DNA of 64,000 nt from Microbacterium proteolyticum (GCF_014192415.1 NZ_JACHXY010000001.1:434001-498000), one strand, 5' to 3'; shown: positions 1-11,029, counted from the stretch's first letter. Numbers and translations: made by a program. The notes: generated from the letters alone by a model not told the origin.

Positions 1-1
1 C

Positions 2-883
2 ATCGAGCGCATGTCGCCCGCCCCGGGGCATCTGGTGATCATCGACAACGCCTCGACCGACGACACCACCGCCGTCGTGGAGTCGTTTCGTGACCGTTTG
101 CCCACCGAGCTCGTCTACCGTCGCCTCGAGACCAACACCGGCGGCTCCGGCGGATTCAGCGAGGGCATGCGCGTCGCCTACGACCTCGGTTCCGAGTGGA
201 TGTGGCTGATGGACGACGACGTGGAGGTCGTCTCCGACGGTCTCGCGCGCATGGGGAAATGGGCCCCGCGGTTCCGCAGCATCCAGGGACGCCGGTACGA
301 CTACGACGGCAGCGAGTTCTACTGGCAGTACCGCATCGCCGAATCGATGGCGATCCCGATCCCCTACGCGCCCGCGGCCTTCGACGACTCGGGCTTCAAA
401 CCGATGAACTCGGGCTGCTTCGAGGGCATGTTCATCCACCGCGACATCGTGGCGAAGATCGGTCTGCCCGACCCCCGCTTCTTCATCTACTGGGACGACC
501 AGCTTTATGGCTGGCTCGCCTCGCGCGAGACGCCATCGGTCATCGTCGACGAGTTCGTGCTGCGCCGCACCCGCGAGATCAAGCAGTGGGACATGGGCAT
601 CCGCCACATGAACGCCTCGAGCGACGCGTACCGCTACTACATCATGCGGAATCGGGCATACCTGCAGAAGTACTACCGCGCGCTCGGCGAGTACCGCGCC
701 CTGCCCTTCACCGCGGGGACGGCCTTGACGTTCGTGAAGGAGCTCATCCGCCTCGTCGTCGTGGAGCGCAAGATCAGCGGCACCAGCCACCTGTTCCGCG
801 GCCTGCGTGACGGTCGTGCGATCTCGCGGGACGACTCGTGGCAGCCGATGCCTCCGCTGGAGCCGGCTCGTCCTGTCGCCTGA
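2..883 (+). CDS. GlfT2-like family 2 glycosyltransferase (5' truncated)
   Basis: The reading frame is open to the left edge (I-E-R precede the first Met), so the N-terminus lies outside the window. It has a GT-A fold start (IIDNASTDDT), an acidic metal-binding motif WLMDDDVEV and a later FFIYWDDQLYGW block. Combined with the downstream HMNASSDAYRYYIMRNR segment this resembles the GlfT1/GlfT2 galactofuranosyltransferase group, which uses UDP-galactofuranose at the cytoplasmic face. The nearby UDP-galactopyranose mutase gene (minus strand, from 3053) would supply that donor. The substrate is inferred from family resemblance and context. It could also be another GT2 with a related acceptor. The 122 bases after the stop hold no gene I can support. 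Confidence 0.8.
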   Translation: MERMSPAPGHLVIIDNASTDDTTAVVESFRDRLPTELVYRRLETNTGGSGGFSEGMRVAYDLGSEWMWLMDDDVEVVSDGLARMGKWAPRFRSIQGRRYDYDGSEFYWQYRIAESMAIPIPYAPAAFDDSGFKPMNSGCFEGMFIHRDIVAKIGLPDPRFFIYWDDQLYGWLASRETPSVIVDEFVLRRTREIKQWDMGIRHMNASSDAYRYYIMRNRAYLQKYYRALGEYRALPFTAGTALTFVKELIRLVVVERKISGTSHLFRGLRDGRAISRDDSWQPMPPLEPARPVA

Positions 884-1005
884 CCGCGACCGCATCCCGG
901 GCCGCCGCCCGACGGCGCTGCCTCCCGCCCGACCTTGGCGCGCCCTATGTCACGGCGTGATCCGGCAACCCGGTCGCGTTCAGCGGCCGGCGCGAGCGCG
1001 CGGTG

Positions 1006-3045
1006 TCAGTCCCATTGCGCCGGGAGTTGCTCCGCCAGCGAGCGACCGAGCGTGCGCGCATAGATCCGCGTGAGGTGGTTGTCGTCGCGATACACCGCGA
1101 CATTGCCGATGACGCCGACGCAGAGGTCGTCGGGACAGATCCACGGCGTGAGATCCACGAGATGCACCCCGGGTCGGGCGAGCACGTCGGCGGGGTTGCT
1201 GTCGGCGAGGGAGGCGGACCGGGGCACGGCGCAGTCGAGAGGATCGGCGGCGTCGGCCACGCACCCGAACATGTCGAAGGCGAAGCGCGGATTGTCCCGC
1301 ACGCCCAGCACCTCGATTCCCGCGTCGCTCATCCGGTCGACGAAGCGGTGGATGCCCGCACGCACCTTCTCGTCGTCTTCGCCGGCGTCGGAGCGCGTGA
1401 CCACCGTCATGACGGCGTCGGGTTTCACCTGTTCGACGAGGCCGACGGCCGCCTCCCGCCAGGAGTCGCACAACTCGTCCATGCCGGGTTCGTCGAGCCC
1501 CATCGAGCATCCGCCCTTGATGAGGTGGACGACGCCCCACCCGTTCTCCTGGGCCCAGGGAAGCAGAGCGGCCGTGATCTGCTGGGCGTGCGAGTCGCCG
1601 ATGACCACCACGGTGTGACGTGCCCGCGCGGTGTGCGCGGTCTCGTGACAGGTGCCGCGCAGCTCCTCGGCGCCTGTGGCCCACTCCCCCGTGCATTCGC
1701 GTTCGAGCTGGGTCCACTCGGCTTCGAGCAGCGTCGGCAGCGGCAGGAGCGTCGCATCGGTCGGGATCTCCGCGAGGGCGGGGTCGCGCAGGACCGCGGC
1801 TCCGGGATTGGTGAGCTGGGCGCGCGCTTCGACGGCCCTTTCGTGCACCCAACTCGTCGTCTGCCAGGCGCCGACCGGCAGAGCGACCGCGACGGCGGCG
1901 GTGGTGAGCACGGCGACCGGCACGAGTGGCGAGGCGTCCGCCCGGCGCCAGGACCGGACCGGCTGGTCGACGGCCCACGTCAGCGCGCGGGCGAGCACGA
2001 GGGAGAGCACGACGATGCCGAGGCCGCCGACGAGTCCGACCTCGGTGCGGTCGTTGACGACGAGGAACGTCACGAGGATCGGCCAGTGCACGAGGTAGAG
2101 CGCGTGGGCGTCGCGGCCCACGGCCCGGAGGGGACGGGATGCCAGGAACCGGGCGGGTCCGTGGCGGCTCTCGCCCGTGCCGGAGGCGACGATGGCGGCT
2201 GCGCACAGCACCGGCCACAGAGCGAGGAATCCGGGGAACCCCCCGCGGACGTCGAGCACCATCCCCAAGACGAGGAGCCCCACCATCCCCGCCCAGCCGA
2301 GGACGGCGCGAGAGACCGCGCCCAGACGCAGGTGGGGAAGTGCCACGACGAGCAGGGAACCGGCCGCGAACTCCCAGAGGCGCGCGCCGGTGTCGAAGTA
2401 GGCCACTTGCTGCGCGGTCGCGGTGCGCACCACCGAGTAGATGAACGAAAGGGTGAAGACGGCTCCGAACACCACGCCGACGACCCGGTCCGGCGACAGG
2501 CCCCGCCGCCGGACGACGAGCTGACACAAGCCCAGCAGCGCGATCCACAGGACGAAGGCCTGCCCCTGCACCGACATCGACCAGAAGTGCTGGAGCGGAC
2601 TGGGCACCTCGGAGCGGGCGTAGTAGTCCACGGCATCCGCGGCGAGCAGCCAGTTCTGCGTGTACGTGAGCGAGGCCCACGTCTGCTCCCACACGCCGCG
2701 CCACGACGTCTCGGGGTACAGGGCCCAGACGACGACCAGAACGCCGATGAGCGTGACGGATGCCGCGGGGAGCAGCCGGCGGAAGACCCCCAGGAGGTGC
2801 GTCACAGGGCGAACGGGCGTCGGTCCCGTCATCCGCCTGACGAAGCCCCGCGTCAGGAAGAACGCCGACAGCATCAGGAAGACGTCGACCCCGCCCGAAA
2901 CCCTCCCGAACCACACGTGGTAAGAAACGACCAGGAGGATGGCCACGGCACGCAGGCCGTCGACGTCGGGCCGATACGCCCAGCGCCCCTCGTCCGCCCG
3001 GTCAGCCCTCGCCGACAGGGTGTGCGACCCGAGGGTCAGATGCAC
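1006..3045 (-). CDS. Membrane O-acyltransferase with C-terminal SGNH domain
   Basis: OafA/YrhL-type acyltransferase that would acylate a surface glycan on the outer face of the membrane. The N-terminus carries the family motif YRPDVDGLRAVAILLVVSYH and SGGVDVFLMLSAFFL, followed by about ten membrane segments. The C-terminal third is an SGNH-hydrolase-like domain with GDSH near residues 483-486 and a DDNH block near 654-657, supplying Ser and Asp/His. I chose the GTG at 3045 because it begins 7 bases after the glf stop; a longer frame from 3090 would overlap glf by 38 bases. The gene is co-oriented with glf and probably in one transcript. The acyl group and the glycan target are not shown by the sequence. 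Confidence 0.87.
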   Translation of the reverse strand: MHLTLGSHTLSARADRADEGRWAYRPDVDGLRAVAILLVVSYHVWFGRVSGGVDVFLMLSAFFLTRGFVRRMTGPTPVRPVTHLLGVFRRLLPAASVTLIGVLVVVWALYPETSWRGVWEQTWASLTYTQNWLLAADAVDYYARSEVPSPLQHFWSMSVQGQAFVLWIALLGLCQLVVRRRGLSPDRVVGVVFGAVFTLSFIYSVVRTATAQQVAYFDTGARLWEFAAGSLLVVALPHLRLGAVSRAVLGWAGMVGLLVLGMVLDVRGGFPGFLALWPVLCAAAIVASGTGESRHGPARFLASRPLRAVGRDAHALYLVHWPILVTFLVVNDRTEVGLVGGLGIVVLSLVLARALTWAVDQPVRSWRRADASPLVPVAVLTTAAVAVALPVGAWQTTSWVHERAVEARAQLTNPGAAVLRDPALAEIPTDATLLPLPTLLEAEWTQLERECTGEWATGAEELRGTCHETAHTARARHTVVVIGDSHAQQITAALLPWAQENGWGVVHLIKGGCSMGLDEPGMDELCDSWREAAVGLVEQVKPDAVMTVVTRSDAGEDDEKVRAGIHRFVDRMSDAGIEVLGVRDNPRFAFDMFGCVADAADPLDCAVPRSASLADSNPADVLARPGVHLVDLTPWICPDDLCVGVIGNVAVYRDDNHLTRIYARTLGRSLAEQLPAQWD

Positions 3046-3052
3046 GGGAGCA

Positions 3053-4210
<1,158 letters not shown>

Positions 4211-4247
4211 TCAGAGAGAAGGGGATGGCCCACCGGGAGCGCCCTCG

Positions 4248-4253
4248 ATTGTA
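4248..4253 (-). promoter_or_regulatory. Candidate -10 box for glf
   Basis: On the minus strand this reads TACAAT, a close match to the sigma-70-type -10 consensus. Transcription would start about 7 bases downstream and leave a leader of roughly 50 nt before the glf ATG at 4189. No convincing -35 box is visible. Confidence 0.5.
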
Positions 4254-4311
4254 CCCACGGTGCCTGCGAAGGCCCGGGGCGGCGCTCAGCGGCCGCGCAG
4301 TGCGCGTCCGA

Positions 4312-4317
4312 TACGAT
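4312..4317 (+). promoter_or_regulatory. Candidate -10 box for the 4355 gene
   Basis: TACGAT fits TANNNT and would give a leader of about 30 nt before the ATG at 4355. With the TACAAT box at 4248-4253 on the other strand it makes the 165-base gap a divergent promoter region that splits the glf side from the long plus-strand glycosyltransferase operon. Confidence 0.45.
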
Positions 4318-4354
4318 GACGTGTCGAAAAAGCCGCGGACGGGGACGAAACTGC

Positions 4355-6271
4355 ATGGGTGAATGGATCAGTGTGCTTCCGTCGTACCTCGTGGTCGCGG
4401 CCGTTCTGATCATCCCCGGCGCCGCGGTCGTCATCGCCGGCTGGGGCTGGCGCAGCCCGCAGCGCCTCTTGCTCGCGCCGGCGATCTCGACGACGATCGC
4501 CGCCGTCGCGACCGTGCTCGCGCCACTCGTCGGTCTGAGGTGGAACCTCGTGCCCCTCGCGGTGGTGACGCTGCTCGTGATGGGCATCGCGCTCCTGCTG
4601 CGCCGCGCCGCCGGCGTCGACGCCGCTCCGGCCGGACGACGGTCGGGCCTCACCGCACTGCTCTCCCTCGGCGCGGCCGCCGTGGTCAACGTGGCCCTGT
4701 TCGCCCGCGCGTTCGGCTCGCCCGACAACATCGCTCAGCGCTTCGACAACATCGTCCATTTGAACGCCATCGGCCTCGCGCTGCAGAACGGCAACGCCTC
4801 GCCGTTCCAGATCGGCGCGACGTCCGACATCGGCTTCTACCCGAACGCGTGGCACGCTCTCACCACCCTCGGGGCCGAGTTGTCGGGGGCTGCCGTCCCG
4901 GTCGCGGTCAACGGGGCGAACCTGGCGATCGTGTCCATCCTCTGGCCGGCCTCGACGCTGGCGCTGGCCGGAGCGTTCTTCGCCCAGCGGCGCACGGCCT
5001 ACGTCGTGGCCGCCGCCCTGTCGACGAGCTTCGGCGCCTTCCCCGCCCTCTTCTTCAACTGGGGCGTGCTGTACCCCAACCTCGTCGGGTACGCGATGGT
5101 GCCCGCCGCGCTCGCCGTCGTCGTCACGACCCTCGACGATCGCGGAGCGCCCGCGCTGGTTCGCTCCGGACTCTTGATCTGCCTGCTCGCAGGCGGCACG
5201 TTCCTGGGCCACCCGAATGCCTTCCTGAGCGTGCTGTTCTTCGCCGCGGCCGTCGTCGTGGCTTCCTTCGCCATTCGTGCGGTCGCCCGACGCACACGCA
5301 CCGCCGTGGTCTCTCTGCTCATCGCCGTCGTGGCATCCGGTCTCGCCGTCGTAGCGACTGTCGTCATCTTCCGCACGGGTGCGGAGCACTCCGGCTGGTC
5401 CCCGTGGCAGCAGATGGCCCAGTCGTTCGGAGAGGGCTTCCTCGCTTCCCCCCGCGGGTACACACCGACGGTACTCGTCTCCGCGCTGCTCATCGTCGGA
5501 ACACTCGTGGTTGCCCGGCGCCCTCGGTACCTCACCGTCCTGGCGCCCTTCGCAACGGCTGTGCTGCTGTTCGTCATCTCCTCCGGTCTGCGCATCGACC
5601 ACCCCCTGCGCCAGTTCCTCACCAACCCCTGGTACAACGACTCCAACCGTCTCGCAGCCCTCCTCCCGCTCGTCGCGATCCCCCTCGCGACCCTCGGCGC
5701 CCTCGCCGTCGTCGACGCTCTGCGTGGATGGTCGGCCTCGCGCAAACTCCCGAGATGGACCGGCGTGGCGGCCGCCGCGGTGGGCATCGTCGCCATCTTC
5801 TCGGTGGCGGTGGGCTCGAACGTGCGCATTGCGCTCGGGCAGGTGCACGAGGCGTACGCCTATACCGACAGTTCTCTCATCCTCTCCTCCGACGAACGCA
5901 ACCTCCTCGAGCGACTCGATGACGAGACCCCTCCCGATGCCCTCATCATCGGAAGCCCGCGCACCGGCACGTCTCTCGCGCTCGCGCTCGCGGACCGGCA
6001 GGTGACGCAGAAGCACGTCTTCGGCTCCCCCTCTCCGGAGTTGCTGTTCCTCAACGGCCACCTCCGCGACATCGACTCGGATCCCGCCGTGTGCAACACG
6101 GTCGATGAGCTCGGCGTCGACTATGTCCTCGACTTCGGCCGGCAGGACGTCATCGACCCCTCCGGCGCCGTGGCGTACGACGGCATCCAGGACCTCGCAC
6201 CCGGCGCACATCTCGTGCTCGTCGACTCCCAAGGCCCCGACGCGCGCCTGTTCCGCATCGAGGGATGCTGA
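4355..6271 (+). CDS. Large polytopic membrane protein (DUF6541-like)
   Basis: 638 residues, with at least a dozen hydrophobic segments from the N-terminus (LPSYLVVAAVLIIPGAAVV) to about residue 500, then a soluble C-terminal domain of about 130 residues. It resembles actinobacterial DUF6541-type proteins found in cell-wall polysaccharide loci. By size and topology these look like GT-C enzymes or polymerases, but no catalytic motif can be claimed here. The ATG at 4355 is preceded by GGGGAC. The open frame extends much further upstream, but that part is antisense to glf and the acyltransferase. It is the first gene of a tightly packed run of glycosyltransferases, and its stop overlaps the next ATG by one base. 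Confidence 0.78.
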   Translation: MGEWISVLPSYLVVAAVLIIPGAAVVIAGWGWRSPQRLLLAPAISTTIAAVATVLAPLVGLRWNLVPLAVVTLLVMGIALLLRRAAGVDAAPAGRRSGLTALLSLGAAAVVNVALFARAFGSPDNIAQRFDNIVHLNAIGLALQNGNASPFQIGATSDIGFYPNAWHALTTLGAELSGAAVPVAVNGANLAIVSILWPASTLALAGAFFAQRRTAYVVAAALSTSFGAFPALFFNWGVLYPNLVGYAMVPAALAVVVTTLDDRGAPALVRSGLLICLLAGGTFLGHPNAFLSVLFFAAAVVVASFAIRAVARRTRTAVVSLLIAVVASGLAVVATVVIFRTGAEHSGWSPWQQMAQSFGEGFLASPRGYTPTVLVSALLIVGTLVVARRPRYLTVLAPFATAVLLFVISSGLRIDHPLRQFLTNPWYNDSNRLAALLPLVAIPLATLGALAVVDALRGWSASRKLPRWTGVAAAAVGIVAIFSVAVGSNVRIALGQVHEAYAYTDSSLILSSDERNLLERLDDETPPDALIIGSPRTGTSLALALADRQVTQKHVFGSPSPELLFLNGHLRDIDSDPAVCNTVDELGVDYVLDFGRQDVIDPSGAVAYDGIQDLAPGAHLVLVDSQGPDARLFRIEGC

Positions 6272-7467
6272 TGGAGCGCTCATCGACGGTCGCCGTCGCC
6301 TACGACTGCCTGTTCCCGTTCACGACGGGCGGCGGTGAACGTCAGTACCGCGCCTCGGCAGATGTGCTGGGCGACCTCGGCTTCGACGTCGACTACCTGA
6401 CGTCCGTGCAATGGGACGGCCCGACTCCGACGCAGGACCACTTCCGGATCGTGCCCATCACCCCCCGCCTGTCGTTGTACGACGCCGGCGGGGTTCGACG
6501 CATCCCGGCGGCCCTCCGCTACGCCGGGTCGCTCTTCGGCGCCCTTCTGCGTCGTCGTCGCCGTTATGCCGCGGTCATCGTCAGCGGTCTTCCGATCTTC
6601 AACGTCTTCGCCGCCCGCCTCGCTCTGCTGGGCTCACGGACGAAGCTCGTCGTCGACTACCTCGAGGTCTGGCACCGCCCGCAGTGGGTCGAGTATTCGG
6701 GCGTCGTCACGGGCACGATCGCCTGGGCCCTCCAGCGGCTCGCCATCGCGATCACCCCGCTGGCGACGTGTCACTCGCAGCTGTCGGCGACCCGCCTGCG
6801 CCGCGAGGGGCTGCGGCGCCCGCCCCTGGTGAGCCCCGGACTGATCGACGGGGCGGTCGAGGTCGCCCCGCCCGCCCCCGCGGCCGATCCGCCGTACGTC
6901 CTGTATGCCGGCCGGCACATCCCCGACAAGCGCGTCGAGGTGCTCCCCGCCGCCGTCGCCGCCGCACGGGAGCAGATCCCCGGCCTCCGCCTGGTCATCC
7001 TGGGCACCGGGCCGAGTTCGGACGCCGTCCGGGCCGAGGTCCGGCGCGTCCGTGGCGAGTCCTGGACAGACTTCCCGGGATTCGTCTCGGATGCCGAGCT
7101 CGCTCGGCTCCTGCACGGAGCCGTCGCCCTGGCCAACCCGTCCCGCCGCGAGGGCTACGGTCTCGTCGTCGTCGAAGCCAACGCCCACGGCACTCCGGTC
7201 GTCCTCGTCGCCGACGAGGGCAACGCCGCCACCGAACTCATCGACGACGGCGTCAACGGCGTCGTCTCGCCCACCACCCGACCCGCCGACCTCGCCCGGG
7301 CCATCCGGGACGTCGTCGACGGCGGTGACGACCTACGTCGCTCCTCGCGCGCGTGGTACGACACCGCCGTCGGCACCCGCACCATCCGCCGCACCGTGGA
7401 AGGGATCCTCTCGGCACTGCCGCTGCCGACCCCCACCCCGGTGAAGACGAAAGAAGACAGCCCGTGA
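6271..7467 (+). CDS. Family 4 glycosyltransferase
   Basis: A 398-residue retaining GT-B enzyme. The N-terminal acceptor domain has the glycine-rich loop PFTTGGGERQYRASADVLGD. The C-terminal donor domain has VLYAGRHIPDKRVEVLP and the E-x7-E region NPSRREGYGLVVVEANAHG, where the two glutamates hold the nucleotide sugar. The ATG at 6271 is favoured over the one at 6265, because the GAGGG ribosome-binding site at 6260-6264 would abut the earlier start. It overlaps the previous gene by one base and the next by four, so translational coupling is likely. The donor sugar cannot be read from the sequence. Confidence 0.9.
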   Translation: MERSSTVAVAYDCLFPFTTGGGERQYRASADVLGDLGFDVDYLTSVQWDGPTPTQDHFRIVPITPRLSLYDAGGVRRIPAALRYAGSLFGALLRRRRRYAAVIVSGLPIFNVFAARLALLGSRTKLVVDYLEVWHRPQWVEYSGVVTGTIAWALQRLAIAITPLATCHSQLSATRLRREGLRRPPLVSPGLIDGAVEVAPPAPAADPPYVLYAGRHIPDKRVEVLPAAVAAAREQIPGLRLVILGTGPSSDAVRAEVRRVRGESWTDFPGFVSDAELARLLHGAVALANPSRREGYGLVVVEANAHGTPVVLVADEGNAATELIDDGVNGVVSPTTRPADLARAIRDVVDGGDDLRRSSRAWYDTAVGTRTIRRTVEGILSALPLPTPTPVKTKEDSP

Positions 7468-8660
7468 CCACTCCCGCCCCCACGGACGTCGAACTGACGA
7501 TCCTCATGCCCTGCCTGAACGAGGCCGAGACACTGGAGGTCTGCATCCGCAAGGCGCAGGGCTTCCTGCGGCGCAGCGGCATCCGGGGTGAAGTCCTCAT
7601 CTCCGACAACGGCAGCACCGACGGGTCGCAGGCCATCGCCGAGCGTCTCGGCGCGCGCGTCTCGCACGCCCCCCGCCGCGGGTACGGCGCCGCGCTCATC
7701 AACGGCATCGACACCGCCCACGGCCGGTTCGTCATCATGGCGGATGCCGACGACAGCTACGACTTCGAGAACCTCGAGCCGTTCGTGGAACGCCTCCGCG
7801 CCGGCGCCGACCTCGTGATGGGCAACCGCTTCCGCGGCGGCATCGAGCCCGGTGCCATGCCCCCGCTGCACAAGTACCTCGGCAACCCGGTGCTGTCGTT
7901 CATCGGCGAGCTGTTCTTCCGTCCCGGCATCCGCGACTTCCACTGCGGCCTGCGCGGCTTCAACCGCGCCCGCATCCGCGAGCTCGACCTGCAGACGACC
8001 GGTATGGAATTCGCTTCCGAGATGGTCGTGCGCGCCTCCCTCGCGCGCTACCGCATCGAAGAGGTGCCCACCACGCTCAAGAAAGACGGGCGCTCCCGCC
8101 CGCCGCACCTGCGCAGCTGGCACGACGGCTGGCGCCACCTGCGATTCCTGCTGCTGTTCGCCCCCCGCTGGCTCTTCGTCTACCCGGGCCTGGTCGCCTT
8201 CTTCCTCGGTGCTCTAATCGTCGGAGTGCTCGCGTTCGGCGGTGTGAACATCGGCGGCGTCGGCTTCGACGTGACGACGATGGTGTACGCCAGCGCGCTG
8301 TGCGTGATCGGGTTCCAATCCCTCCTCTTCTTCTGGTTGACGAAGCTCTACGCCACGCAGGAAGGTTTCCTCCCGACGAGTGAGAGATACCGACGGATCG
8401 TGGCCAAGTGGTCGGCCGAGCGCGGCCTGCTGATCGGCGTCGGACTGTTCTTCCTCGGCGTGGTCATCGGGATCGTGCAGGTGATCGTGTGGGGCGCCAT
8501 CGACTTCGGCACTCAGAACGCCGCTCAGGCGGTGCGGATCGCCGTTCCGAGCGCACTGCTGATCATCCTCGGCTTCCAGACGGTGATGATGAGCTTCTTC
8601 TCGGGCGTGCTGACCACGCCCCGGCGCGAACAGCGCCCCGAAGCCGTCATCGAGAGTTGA
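7464..8660 (+). CDS. Polyprenyl-phosphate-type family 2 glycosyltransferase with membrane tail
   Basis: 398 residues from the GTG at 7464, which overlaps the preceding stop as GTGA. The catalytic domain starts at ELTILMPCLNEAETLE. It has IMADADDSYDFENLEPF (the D-x-D metal site) and then MGNRFRGGIEPGAMPPLHKY and RDFHCGLRGF, blocks typical of DPM1/GtrB-like enzymes that load a sugar onto undecaprenyl or polyprenyl phosphate. Four hydrophobic segments follow after about residue 230. Its likely role is to make a lipid-linked sugar for transfer outside the membrane. A GtrA-type partner is encoded further along the same strand at 14267. Confidence 0.86.
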   Translation: MTTPAPTDVELTILMPCLNEAETLEVCIRKAQGFLRRSGIRGEVLISDNGSTDGSQAIAERLGARVSHAPRRGYGAALINGIDTAHGRFVIMADADDSYDFENLEPFVERLRAGADLVMGNRFRGGIEPGAMPPLHKYLGNPVLSFIGELFFRPGIRDFHCGLRGFNRARIRELDLQTTGMEFASEMVVRASLARYRIEEVPTTLKKDGRSRPPHLRSWHDGWRHLRFLLLFAPRWLFVYPGLVAFFLGALIVGVLAFGGVNIGGVGFDVTTMVYASALCVIGFQSLLFFWLTKLYATQEGFLPTSERYRRIVAKWSAERGLLIGVGLFFLGVVIGIVQVIVWGAIDFGTQNAAQAVRIAVPSALLIILGFQTVMMSFFSGVLTTPRREQRPEAVIES

Positions 8661-8664
8661 GCCG

Positions 8665-9798
8665 GTGCGGATCCTCGTCGATCTTCTGGGATACACGGGA
8701 GGTCGCGGCGGAACGGAGACGTACGTCCGTGAGCTGCTCCCCCGCCTCGCCTCGGAAATGCCGGACGCCGAGTTCGTCGCGCTGACGGGGTCGTCCGGCG
8801 CCGAGGGCGTGCGTCGTTTCTTCCCCGGCGATGTCCGCACGGTCCGGTGGGTCGGCGACGGGCGGGCATCGTGGGCGGCGGGAGAGATCCTCGCGGTCGG
8901 ACGAGCGGCGAAGGCCGTGGCCGCCGACCTGGTGTGGAGTCCCGCCAACTTCGGCCCGCTGACCGCGGGCGCGGTGCCGCGTGTGGTCTCGGTGCACGAC
9001 GTGATCTATCACGAGGTCCGCGGCGAGGGTCTCGCGCGCCTCAGCCGCGGCGTGACGGCCTGGCTGATGGCGCGCACGGCCCGCACCGCCCGCGCCGTCG
9101 TGACCGTGTCCGCGACCGCGGCGGACGCGATCTCCCGCCATCTCGGCGTCCCGCGCGAGCGCATCACGGTCGTGCACAACGGAGGGTCGGAGATCGTGGC
9201 GGTCGACGACCCCTGGCGGCTGCTGGCACCTCTCGGCATCCGTTCCGGGCGACCCCTCCTGCTGTCGACCGGCAACCGCATGCCGCACAAGAACTTCGTG
9301 GGGCTCTTGAATGCCATCGCCGAGATCCCCGTCTCTCACCGCCCGCTGACCGTCATCGCCGGCGGCGGAGCCGACGATCCGCTTCGCTCCGATGTCGCGA
9401 GGCTCCGACTTGGCGACGACGTCGTCCTGCCCGGGTGGGTGGATGATGACCAGCTGAGGGCGCTGTACCAGGTGGCGTCTGCCTACGCGTGTCCTTCGCT
9501 GACCGAGGGCTTCGGACTCCCGGTCGTCGACGCCCTCGGCGCGGGCGTTCCGGTCGTCGCCCACGACACCGCGGTACTGCGCGAGGTCGGCGGCGATCAC
9601 GCACGATATGCGGATGCCACCGTGCCCGGCGCGTTCGCTGCGGCCATCACCGCGGTCATCTCACTCGATGATGCGACGCGCGCCACCCGCAGCGAACTCG
9701 GTCGCGCGTGGGCCTCCCGATTCACGTGGACGTCGGCCGCCATCGCGCTGTCGGTCGTCTTGCGACGAGCTGCGGCCCAGGGGCCGACCCATGGCTGA
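8665..9798 (+). CDS. Family 4 glycosyltransferase
   Basis: 377-residue GT-B enzyme beginning at a GTG four bases after the previous stop. The N-terminal domain opens with LVDLLGYTGGRGGTETYVRE. The donor domain has LLLSTGNRMPHKNFVGLLNA and the conserved CPSLTEGFGLPVVDALGAG, with both glutamate/aspartate positions of the E-x7-E-like motif region. It resembles mannosyl- and rhamnosyltransferases of O-antigen and mycolyl-glycan loci, but the sugar is not determined. Its end overlaps the next ATG by 8 bases, as is usual in this operon. Confidence 0.9.
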   Translation: MRILVDLLGYTGGRGGTETYVRELLPRLASEMPDAEFVALTGSSGAEGVRRFFPGDVRTVRWVGDGRASWAAGEILAVGRAAKAVAADLVWSPANFGPLTAGAVPRVVSVHDVIYHEVRGEGLARLSRGVTAWLMARTARTARAVVTVSATAADAISRHLGVPRERITVVHNGGSEIVAVDDPWRLLAPLGIRSGRPLLLSTGNRMPHKNFVGLLNAIAEIPVSHRPLTVIAGGGADDPLRSDVARLRLGDDVVLPGWVDDDQLRALYQVASAYACPSLTEGFGLPVVDALGAGVPVVAHDTAVLREVGGDHARYADATVPGAFAAAITAVISLDDATRATRSELGRAWASRFTWTSAAIALSVVLRRAAAQGPTHG

Positions 9799-11029
9799 AC
9801 CGACCTCGCTGCGATCCCGACTCTTCGGCTTCACGCTCATCCCCGCCGTGGCGGCGGTTTCGCCGCTGCTCGTCCTTCCGGCCGTTTCGCGCTCCGCCGG
9901 CCCCGACGGGTGGGCGAGCGCCATCGCCGGCGAGTCCATCGGAACCTTCGCGGCGATCGCCGTCGCCTACGGGTGGACGACCGTCGGGCCGGCTCTGATC
10001 GCGATCGCTCCCGACGACGTCCGGCGCGGACGCCTCTACCGCGATGCGATCGTGGTGCGCCTTCTGACCTCCGCCTTGGCCCTTCCGCTGCTGTGGCTGG
10101 TCTGCGTTCTCGTCGCCGCCCCCGGGTACGGCCTGCTGGCAGCGCTCATGGGGCTGCAGGGCGCGCTGATCGGCCTGTCGTTCACCTGGTTCTCGGTCGG
10201 TGTGGGCGACCCACGATCGATCCTGTTCTACGACGCCCTCCCGCGACTCGTCGTGGCCGTGCTGTCGATGGTGGCGATCATCTCGGGCCTGCCCGTCGAG
10301 GTCTATCCGCTCGCCGGCATCCTCGTCACGATCGTGGGCACGACCCTCTTCTCGCTGCGCCTCCTTCGGCGCTACCCCTCGCCGTGGCCGCCGCGCCGCG
10401 AAATCCCCGGGTTGTTCCGGGTGGGTGCGCCCGTCGCCCTGAACGACGCGGCGCTGGGTGCCTATTCGTCGGTGCCGACGCCGTTGGTCAACGTCCTGAC
10501 GACGGGGACCGCCGCCGCCGGATTCGCGTCGGCAGACAAGATGTCCAAGCTCGGACAGTTCCTGCCACTGACCCTTGCGAACGCTCTCCAGTCCTGGTCC
10601 GCCGAGGCGACCGGCGCGGCACGCCTGCGCCGGCTGCGCATCGCCCTCGGCATGCACGGCGGCTTCGGGGTGCTCGGCATGATCGTGCTGGGAGTGCTCG
10701 GCCCCCTCGTCAGTTCCGTCATGTTCGGCGAGGCCGCCGCAGCGCCCGTCGGCGTCTGCTTCGCGCTCGGCCTCGCGTTCGCCATGTACTCGTTGCGCAC
10801 CTCGATGACACGCCACGTCCTGTTCCCGGCGGGCGAGCAGGCCGCGGTGATGCGGGCCACACTCGTGGCCACCGTCATCGGCATCCCCCTCATGATCGCC
10901 TGCGGAATCACGCTCGGCCCCCTCGGAGTGGCCATCGGCTACGGCCTCACAGAGACCGTCTCGACCGTCATGCTCTCGGCCCGCACTCTTTCGCGCATGC
11001 GCGCACTGTCGGAGGAGACGATCGCATGA
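9791..11029 (+). CDS. Wzx-like polysaccharide flippase
   Basis: 412 residues with about twelve predicted membrane helices spread evenly along the chain and no soluble domain. This is the layout of MOP-superfamily oligosaccharide flippases that move undecaprenyl-linked repeat units across the membrane. Typical stretches are LLVLPAVSRSAGPDGWASAI at the N-terminus and FGEAAAAPVGVCFALGLAFA near residue 320. I chose the ATG at 9791, overlapping the previous gene by 8 bases; frames upstream are antisense shadows. The locus also encodes an ABC exporter (18.5-20.6 kb), so two export routes coexist. The family has weak sequence conservation, so the assignment rests on topology and context. Confidence 0.82.
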   Translation: MAEPTSLRSRLFGFTLIPAVAAVSPLLVLPAVSRSAGPDGWASAIAGESIGTFAAIAVAYGWTTVGPALIAIAPDDVRRGRLYRDAIVVRLLTSALALPLLWLVCVLVAAPGYGLLAALMGLQGALIGLSFTWFSVGVGDPRSILFYDALPRLVVAVLSMVAIISGLPVEVYPLAGILVTIVGTTLFSLRLLRRYPSPWPPRREIPGLFRVGAPVALNDAALGAYSSVPTPLVNVLTTGTAAAGFASADKMSKLGQFLPLTLANALQSWSAEATGAARLRRLRIALGMHGGFGVLGMIVLGVLGPLVSSVMFGEAAAAPVGVCFALGLAFAMYSLRTSMTRHVLFPAGEQAAVMRATLVATVIGIPLMIACGITLGPLGVAIGYGLTETVSTVMLSARTLSRMRALSEETIA